Below the pieces are notes generated by a model, which was not told the origin of the DNA, searched no databases, and saw only the letters and a program-made list of their open reading frames with translations. Positions 58,982-64,000 of a stretch of DNA of 64,000 nt are shown piece by piece. A program made the position numbers and the translations under genes. The stretch is from Paenibacillus_E sp052115445 (lineage in GTDB: Bacteria; Bacillota; Bacilli; Paenibacillales; NBRC-103111), in contig NZ_JBFRGR010000012.1 of the NCBI RefSeq assembly GCF_052115445.1, positions 1 through 64,000 on the forward strand, read 5' to 3'. Position 1 is the stretch's first letter. Each line of letters begins with the position of its first letter.

Positions 58982-59180
58982 ATCCAAATTCGATCAACTG
59001 CCCCTTTGGGCATGGATCGGTATCGCATTGATTATACTCGTACAAAGCACATGGCTGTACGTTGATTCCCGCAGACGTGGCGCTCGCCACCCTTGGTTCT
59101 GGGGCATTTGGGGCATTATTCAGGCCCCGGTTCCCACGATTGTTTATCTGTTCGCGGTGCGTAAAATTCACCGAAAATGA
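58968..59180 (+). CDS. YxlE/PLDc_N-like small membrane protein
   Basis: 70 aa, overlapping the previous gene by 14 bases. LWAWIGIALIILVQSTWLYV is one helix; then DSRRRGARHPWFWGIWGI, a second helix and a basic tail AVRKIHRK. This is the short PLDc_N type two-helix protein, like YxlD/YxlE of B. subtilis, implicated in inhibiting SigY. AGGTGG precedes the ATG. Confidence 0.8.
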   Translation: MTPTESKFDQLPLWAWIGIALIILVQSTWLYVDSRRRGARHPWFWGIWGIIQAPVPTIVYLFAVRKIHRK

Positions 59181-59196
59181 ATGACGTACTACCTTT

Positions 59197-59226
59197 ACGG
59201 TTGCCCTCAAGGGCAGCCGTTTTTAT
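59197..59226 (+). terminator. Terminator of the sigma factor operon
   Basis: ACGGTTGCCCT and AGGGCAGCCGT pair with a two-base turn, followed by TTTTT, 16 bases after the last stop codon. Confidence 0.85.
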
Positions 59227-59287
59227 TTCCCATTCATAAATCCATATTGACTTCCTTCGGTCGAGTGAGCTATGATTTGGTTGTTAT

Positions 59288-59304
59288 TTTACTAACTTAG
59301 TAAA
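59288..59304. promoter_or_regulatory. Palindromic operator in front of the MFS gene
   Basis: TTTACTAACTTAGTAAA is a perfect 17-base palindrome; two further TTAGTAA half-sites follow at about 59305 and 59314, spaced 9-10 bases. The layout fits a MarR, TetR or ArsR-type repressor site. No such regulator gene is in the neighbourhood. Confidence 0.55.
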
Positions 59305-59344
59305 TTAGTAATTTAGTAATTATTAATCGAAAGGACTGAAACCT

Positions 59345-60550
59345 TTGTTAACCAATCGTTATGTTCGTACCATTATCCTGTCCCGCGTGCTCTTGCAGCT
59401 CGGTATTTGGATCCGTAATTTCGCTATCCTCCTCTATATCTCGGACATTACCCATAATAATCCGCAGTATGTATCCTTGATTTCCGTTGTAGAGACAGCG
59501 CCTATTTTCATCTTCGCCTTCATTGGCGGCACGTTCGCGGATCGTTGGCGTCCGAAGCTGACCATGGTTTGGTGTGATTTCATATCCGCCATTACTGTAT
59601 TCATCGTGTTGCTTGCTGTACTCTCTGGTTCTTGGTACGCCTTGCTGGTGGGGACGTTTATTTCCGCGAGTTTATCGCAGTTTTCTCAACCGTCTGCCAT
59701 GAAGCTCTACAAAAAGAATGTACCCGCGGATGGGCTCCAGAGTGTCATGGCAATGTCTCAATCCCTCGTAGCTATCTTCATGGTCTTGGGACCTGCCGTC
59801 GGTACATTCATCTATCTGAAATATGGCATTGAGGCTTCGCTCATCCTCACAGGTGTGATGTTCTTGGGTTCATCGCTTGTCCTTACTTCCCTCCCGAAAG
59901 ACGACAGAGAAGAAGTCTCCGCGGGGAGCAGTAGCTTCTTAAAAGAGCTAACGGCCGGTCTGCGGTATGTGCAAACCAACCGTGCGCTACGAACGCTGAG
60001 CCTCACTTTCGGTGTCACTGGATTAGCCGCCGGTTTAATTCAACCACTCGCGATATTCATTGCTATTGAGAAATTAGGACTAAGTAAACAGTCCCTCCAA
60101 TGGTTTATGATGGCCAATGGGGCCGCCATGCTTATCGGGGGAGCTGCCATTATGGGTGTTGCGAAGAAGGTCAAACCTCAGATTTTGCTCGCGATTGGTT
60201 TACTAGTAAGTGCCATCTGCACGATTGGCGTTGGAGCCTCCACACTCATATCGTTGACGCTGATCCTGCAGATCATAAGTGGATTGTTCTATCCATGCAT
60301 CCAGGTCGGTATTCAAACCCTGATTATGCGGAACACTGAGGGACCGTTCATGGGGCGAGTTGGCGGAGCGATTACGCCGATTTTCATGGGGATGATGCTG
60401 ATAGGAATGGCTTTATCCGGTTATTTGAAGGATTCAACATCCTTGTTGACGGTGTATGCTTTGAGCGGCTGTTTGCTGTTCGTGGGAGTCGTGTTGCTTG
60501 GCCCGCTTCTTCGGAAAAAGCAACAAAGCACAAAGCAACAGACTATGTAG
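59345..60550 (+). CDS. MFS transporter
   Basis: 401 aa from a TTG at 59345, 9 bases after GAAAGGA. About 12 helices; motif A as FIGGTFADRWRPKLTMVWCD near residue 60. It belongs to the MFS_3/enterobactin-exporter-like branch (first helix IRNFAILLYISDITHNN). A strong palindrome just upstream suggests induction by a repressor's ligand. Followed by a long repeat-filled gap. Confidence 0.88.
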   Translation: MLTNRYVRTIILSRVLLQLGIWIRNFAILLYISDITHNNPQYVSLISVVETAPIFIFAFIGGTFADRWRPKLTMVWCDFISAITVFIVLLAVLSGSWYALLVGTFISASLSQFSQPSAMKLYKKNVPADGLQSVMAMSQSLVAIFMVLGPAVGTFIYLKYGIEASLILTGVMFLGSSLVLTSLPKDDREEVSAGSSSFLKELTAGLRYVQTNRALRTLSLTFGVTGLAAGLIQPLAIFIAIEKLGLSKQSLQWFMMANGAAMLIGGAAIMGVAKKVKPQILLAIGLLVSAICTIGVGASTLISLTLILQIISGLFYPCIQVGIQTLIMRNTEGPFMGRVGGAITPIFMGMMLIGMALSGYLKDSTSLLTVYALSGCLLFVGVVLLGPLLRKKQQSTKQQTM

Positions 60551-60643
60551 GAAGCGATGGAGCGACTAGGTTGGCTAGGTGCGACTAAGGTAGGTGCCTA
60601 GTGCATGTCAGTTGTTAGAGCTAGATGTATTGGGGGAGTGTAG

Positions 60644-60900
60644 CGGTTGTGCTAAGTAGCAGGGGTATGGTGAGGAGCTTAGAGTGGCAGGGTAGCTACT
60701 TGGAGGTCGGGCGAGTAACGGTTGTGCTAAGTAGCTAATGTTTGAGGGAGAGCTCGATGTGGCTGGATAGTTTGTTAGCGATCGGGCGAGTGAGTGGTTA
60801 TACTGAGTAGCATTGGTATGGTGGGGAGCTTAGAGTGGCAGGGTAGCTAATTGGAGGTTGGCGAGTAACGGTTGTTTTAAGTAGAGTAGCTTGGGTGGCG
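60644..60900. repeat. Tandem 75-bp repeat, 3.4 copies
   Basis: Copies start at 60644, 60719, 60795 and (partial) 60869, lengths 75, 76 and 74. Each begins CGGTTGTGCTAAGTAG or a close variant and ends with GGCGAGTAA. Copies 1 and 3 share a long near-identical core (GGAGCTTAGAGTGGCAGG); copy 2 is more diverged. The strand is G-rich and C-poor and no convincing protein is encoded. Part of the 709-base gap 60551-61259, which also contains the palindrome element at 60955. Confidence 0.75.
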
Positions 60901-60954
60901 TATTGCATGGATTGCTGTTACTTGACTCTTCCACGTTTACCAGTTCCGTAGCTT

Positions 60955-61139
60955 TAGATGGATTTCATACAGTTATTTTCCCCGAAAAGAGCTTGTTTAT
61001 TGAAATAACTGGATTTCCTCCCGCTAATTCGCCCAGATTAGGGAATGCTGGCAAAAATCCCGCCAATTAGATGGAGGTTTGCCATTTATTTACTCATTTC
61101 GATGAAAACTTCAGAAAATAGATGGAGGTTTTCCAGTTA
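60955..61139. repeat. Complete 51-62-51 palindrome element (family 1)
   Basis: Units of 21 nt start at 60955, 61006, 61068 and 61119. Three begin TAGATGGA and one TAACTGGA; ends are CAGTTA, CGCTA, CATTTA and CAGTTA. The second and fourth units can pair with each other over most of their length (TAACTGGA and CCTCC with GGAGG). Located between the convergent MFS and AraC-type genes. Confidence 0.85.
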
Positions 61140-61259
61140 GTGGATTCGGTGCGCCAAGGATCTAAACTCGCAGCAGCGAAATCGCGAAGTGGCGGTGTGG
61201 GGAGTGCAGCGAATGCCTGGATGGCCCCTCCTAGCACTCTCCCACCACCACGCCTTCCA

Positions 61260-62117
61260 TCACTTTGCCCGCTTCCCTAACACATACTCCTCCGGCGTCT
61301 GACCCAGGATCGACTTGAAATCCTTAATAAAATGAGACTGATCGTGATAACCGAGATCCATCGAAAGCTTAGCCCAGTTGTGCGTGTCGTTTCCGTCAGT
61401 GGTTTCTGTTGCGTTTTGGATGCGGGCGATTTTGATAACCCACTTCGGACTGACACCTACGTATTGATCGAAGAGGCGCTGCAACGTACGAATATTCATC
61501 TGGAAATGCTCGCATATCGCATCAACCTTGGTAATGTCGGGTTGCCCGTACACATGATCCACGATTTGATTAACCAGCGTGACTTGATCATCCTGCGCAG
61601 GAAGCTTGGAACGAATCATGTTTTCAACCAGACTAATGTTCCGCCCATCGTCACTATGGCTAAACACCTGAGCTTCCAAAGAGCGCGGGTCGGTGTCAAA
61701 AACATCCCTAATGCTCAGCGGATTGTCTAACATACTAGATACGTTTTCTTGGACAAAAGGGTAGAAGCCACCCGGCTTAAATTTCACGCCGAATACACTC
61801 CCCTGACCTTCCAGGTGATGTCCGTATTTCTCTTTGCCAGGTCCGAAAATTGCCGTGCGCTCTGGCTCCACAACGAGGTTCACGCAAGGATTCGGGATAA
61901 CATGCTGTGTGTAGGGGTCTTTGCCCACTAGGTCCCATCTGACAACCCAGTAGTGCCGAACGAAAAAGGCTACATCCTCAGCCGGCGCATACCGACATAG
62001 CTGAAATTTGTGCCCACCTTGCTGAAAATTAATGATACCCAGACTAGGTAACGTAGGGCCTGTAGTTGGAGTCGCATTCGTCCCTAGACTCGTACTCAGA
62101 TTCAGATTCGTAGTCAT
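61260..62117 (-). CDS. AraC-family transcriptional regulator
   Basis: 285 aa from ATG 62117 (AAGGAG 8 bases upstream); the frame extends 23 codons further. N-terminal sensor part with RYAPAEDVAFFVRHYWVVRW and NLVVEPERTAIFGPG, known from the DUF6597 class. C-terminal HTH_18: KVDAICEHFQMNIRTLQRLF and LSMDLGYHDQSHFIKDFKSI. It is divergent from the SRPBCC gene at 62211, which may be its target. Confidence 0.9.
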   Translation of the reverse strand: MTTNLNLSTSLGTNATPTTGPTLPSLGIINFQQGGHKFQLCRYAPAEDVAFFVRHYWVVRWDLVGKDPYTQHVIPNPCVNLVVEPERTAIFGPGKEKYGHHLEGQGSVFGVKFKPGGFYPFVQENVSSMLDNPLSIRDVFDTDPRSLEAQVFSHSDDGRNISLVENMIRSKLPAQDDQVTLVNQIVDHVYGQPDITKVDAICEHFQMNIRTLQRLFDQYVGVSPKWVIKIARIQNATETTDGNDTHNWAKLSMDLGYHDQSHFIKDFKSILGQTPEEYVLGKRAK

Positions 62118-62210
62118 ATCGAACACTCCTTGTCGCGTTTTTACAATACATGGGAATACTTGCTGCATTATGATAGGTAGGATCACAGAAGCGAAGGAGT
62201 GCGAGCGATT

Positions 62211-62660
62211 ATGGAGCTAAAGTATGAATTTTATATTGGTGCAAGCACGAAGCAAGTTTGGGATATTCTCATCACGCCAGAAGGTACTCGGCAAATTTTA
62301 TTTGGCAGCGTGCTGCATTCAACTTTTGAAATTGGCTCGGATTATTCCTATATTGGTCCTGGTCAAGATGGCGATGAAACGGTGCATGTATATGGCAAAA
62401 TATTGGCTTATGAGCCTGAGAAATTACTCAGCTGTACCGAGCATGCAGGTCCTTCCTATCGGGAGAACCATGCAGAGTTTGAATCACGCATGACAATGAC
62501 CCTAGAAACCGTTGGAAACTGTACGAAATTGACGCTTGTGAACGATCAATGGACGCCAGACCACCCGAGCTTTGAGTCTACTAAAGCCAGCTGGTGGATG
62601 ATTCTTAGCAACATCAAGACGCTAGCCGAGACGGGGAAAACGCTAGACTTCGGTTGGTAG
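62211..62660 (+). CDS. SRPBCC / AHSA1-type protein
   Basis: 149 aa from ATG 62211 (AAGGAG 11 bases upstream). Typical motifs: YEFYIGASTKQVWDILITPE, FGSVLHSTFEIGSDYSYIGP, and the C-terminal helix SWWMILSNIKTLAETGKTLD. Small ligand-binding fold like the protein at 254-697, but the sequences are only distantly similar. Divergent from the AraC gene, with 93 bases between starts. Confidence 0.88.
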   Translation: MELKYEFYIGASTKQVWDILITPEGTRQILFGSVLHSTFEIGSDYSYIGPGQDGDETVHVYGKILAYEPEKLLSCTEHAGPSYRENHAEFESRMTMTLETVGNCTKLTLVNDQWTPDHPSFESTKASWWMILSNIKTLAETGKTLDFGW

Positions 62661-62684
62661 ACTTTTAAACCTAGAAAGAAGTAG

Positions 62685-62708
62685 AGGAGTCCATTCGGAC
62701 TCCTTTTT
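62685..62708 (+). terminator. Terminator of the SRPBCC gene
   Basis: AGGAGTCC / GGACTCCT with a 4-base loop, followed by TTTT. Confidence 0.8.
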
Positions 62709-62722
62709 GCTTAGCACACACC

Positions 62723-63394
62723 TTACAACGGCAACAGCGCCAGCTTCTCTTTCCCTTCCAAACCATCAACCATCGCTTCCCAAGCATGGGGCTTATTCGC
62801 AAGCACCGCATAATACCGCCGCAAGAATTGTGCCACCAACGCCGCACTAATCTCCGCCTGATCTTCATCCGTTGGCAGGAAACATAGATCCAGTTCCTCA
62901 ACAGCTTCCCCATTGTTCTCCCAGGATGGGTGTACGTAGGAGAAATCAATCCGCTTGTAGCCAAGATGAGACAGCACCTCACGTCGAACGTAAGGGTCCA
63001 TCGGCTTCACGCCGCCAAAAGCATGCCCCTCGATCCGATATGGATCGTAAATCTCAGCGAACATCCCTAGCATAGGCTTTCCCGATTCTGCCGCAAGTCG
63101 CTCAAGGTCCTGCCAGCGTTTTCTCGCTAGAAACCGACCGATCCCAAGCCCTGCCCCACCAATAATGGTGAAATCCGTCATCGCCACTTGCCAATCCTCG
63201 TAATAGCGGTATTCCGTCGTACCGACCACTTTGCCTTCATGCACCGCAACAAAAACGCGAATGCCCGGGTCTTCTAACGGCTCTTTCCACAATGGATAAT
63301 CCAGCACTTCCTCCGGCGGGAATACCTCTTTCATCAGATCGTGCATCGATCGAAACAACGGATCCTCAATACTCGTTATGCGTATGAATTCCAT
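62723..63394 (-). CDS. GNAT-family acetyltransferase-like protein
   Basis: 223 aa. GIRVFVAVHEGKVVGTTEYR and the following beta strands match the GNAT core; the acetyl-CoA loop is GGAGLGIGRFLARKRW. The C-terminal part (HLGYKRIDFSYVHPSWENNG) resembles the N-acyltransferase branch that includes acyl-homoserine-lactone synthase-like folds. Follows the partial GNAT gene after 15 bases, probably in one operon. Confidence 0.8.
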   Translation of the reverse strand: MEFIRITSIEDPLFRSMHDLMKEVFPPEEVLDYPLWKEPLEDPGIRVFVAVHEGKVVGTTEYRYYEDWQVAMTDFTIIGGAGLGIGRFLARKRWQDLERLAAESGKPMLGMFAEIYDPYRIEGHAFGGVKPMDPYVRREVLSHLGYKRIDFSYVHPSWENNGEAVEELDLCFLPTDEDQAEISAALVAQFLRRYYAVLANKPHAWEAMVDGLEGKEKLALLPL

Positions 63395-63409
63395 AAGGTC
63401 AACTCACTC

Positions 63410-64000
63410 CTATTTGTAATATGTAAAAGGATTCCGCCACTCCATCAACAGCGCATGATTCAGCGATTCCTCATCTTCCAAATACCCCGCAACCACGCCG
63501 ACTGGCGTCCGTCCGCATCTTAGCAAAAAAGTGATCACCGGGTCCTTCATCGTCCCCGCCATTACGGCCGCCACGTAGCTGTCTGCACTCATCGCTTCCG
63601 CAACTTTGTGGTAGCCCGGCATCCGTCCGCCTCCCAGCAACCGTACCAACCCCAACTGAACGACGACCTCATACATGGACTGCATAAGCCACTTGCCTAA
63701 ACCAAGCTTACGATACGCTGGCATAATGCATACATCCACAATGTAGAGTGTGTCCCCGTCTGGACGATGCGTGCGGATAGACCCGCTATCCGTCACTGTT
63801 GACCAGCTATGATCCGTGCTAGCCGCCATATCCTCACTTTCCACACGCAGTCCCGTAATCGAGCCCACAACCTGACCCGCCACTTCCACGCACAACGCTC
63901 CCTCTGGAAACCGAGTCACATGCTCTGACAGTTGCTCCTTCGTCCACCAGAGCTCAGAAGGAAACGGAGGTGGAAAACTCGCCTGCTGAACAGCAATCAA
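63410..64000 (-). CDS. GNAT-family N-acetyltransferase (5' end outside the window)
   Basis: 196 codons are visible; the first base reached is TTG ATT, so the true start lies beyond the right edge. Core motif: TLYIVDVCIMPAYRKLGLGK, WLMQSMYEVVVQLGL, with PGYHKVAEAMSADSYVA after it. Cytoplasmic acetyltransferase of unknown substrate. First gene (as seen) of a two-gene run with 62723-63394. Confidence 0.85.
   Translation of the reverse strand: MIAVQQASFPPPFPSELWWTKEQLSEHVTRFPEGALCVEVAGQVVGSITGLRVESEDMAASTDHSWSTVTDSGSIRTHRPDGDTLYIVDVCIMPAYRKLGLGKWLMQSMYEVVVQLGLVRLLGGGRMPGYHKVAEAMSADSYVAAVMAGTMKDPVITFLLRCGRTPVGVVAGYLEDEESLNHALLMEWRNPFTYYK

Overview
The window looks like chromosomal DNA of a Paenibacillus-type Gram-positive bacterium (Bacillales). 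Reasons: strong AGGAGG-type ribosome binding sites, frequent GTG and TTG starts, Bacillus-lineage families (YhgE/Pip protein, YkuI-like EAL protein, SigY-like sigma operon, ABC-F protein), lipobox and S-layer-homology (SLH) surface proteins, and many hairpin-plus-U-tract terminators. No rRNA, tRNA, CRISPR array or intact transposase was seen. Four ambiguous N bases (5598, 28604, 36843, 41296) suggest draft-quality consensus, which matters for the two in-frame stop codons described below.

Layout. 0-7.5 kb: AHSA1-type protein, ABC-F ATPase, small membrane protein plus XRE regulator, zinc-type oxidoreductase, and a LysR regulator divergent from a YhgE/Pip membrane protein. 7.6-10.2 kb: secreted protein with six carboxypeptidase-regulatory-like repeats, cut by an in-frame TGA. 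10.2-20.3 kb: a tightly packed six-gene operon (minus strand) joining a MacB-like export apparatus (two ATPases, an adaptor, a giant FtsX-type permease) to a maltose-binding-type lipoprotein and a 718-aa secreted protein. 20.4-30 kb: MFS exporter, rhodanese, LysR, a glycosyltransferase with a flippase-like membrane protein (also cut by an in-frame TGA), a LemA-like pair, and WYL and GyrI-like regulators. 30.4-36.7 kb: a 2102-aa SLH surface protein with two metallophosphoesterase domains and duplicated modules. 36.7-39.7 kb: AT-rich accessory stretch with an unknown coiled-coil membrane protein and a phased GTGACA array. 39.7-49.3 kb: sulfurtransferase, acetyltransferases, pterin dehydratase, RecQ, and a SWIM/SNF2 pair. 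49.9-64 kb: EAL protein, large hybrid histidine kinase, MFS proteins, a PyrH-like kinase, a SigY-like operon, AraC regulator and several GNAT enzymes; the last gene runs off the right edge.

The most unusual signal is non-coding. Eight intergenic loci carry short imperfect palindromes (21-25 nt) set at fixed distances. Six are complete tetrads: four with unit starts spaced 51-62-51, one 51-56-51 and one 51-61-51. Two are half elements with a single 51-nt step. Two unrelated unit sequences (TAACTG...CAGTTA type and AATAACG...TTATT type) use nearly the same geometry, while the spacers keep their length but not their sequence. I do not recognise this as a named repeat family. Several loci are flanked by strongly base-skewed low-complexity DNA, and one by a 75-bp tandem repeat.
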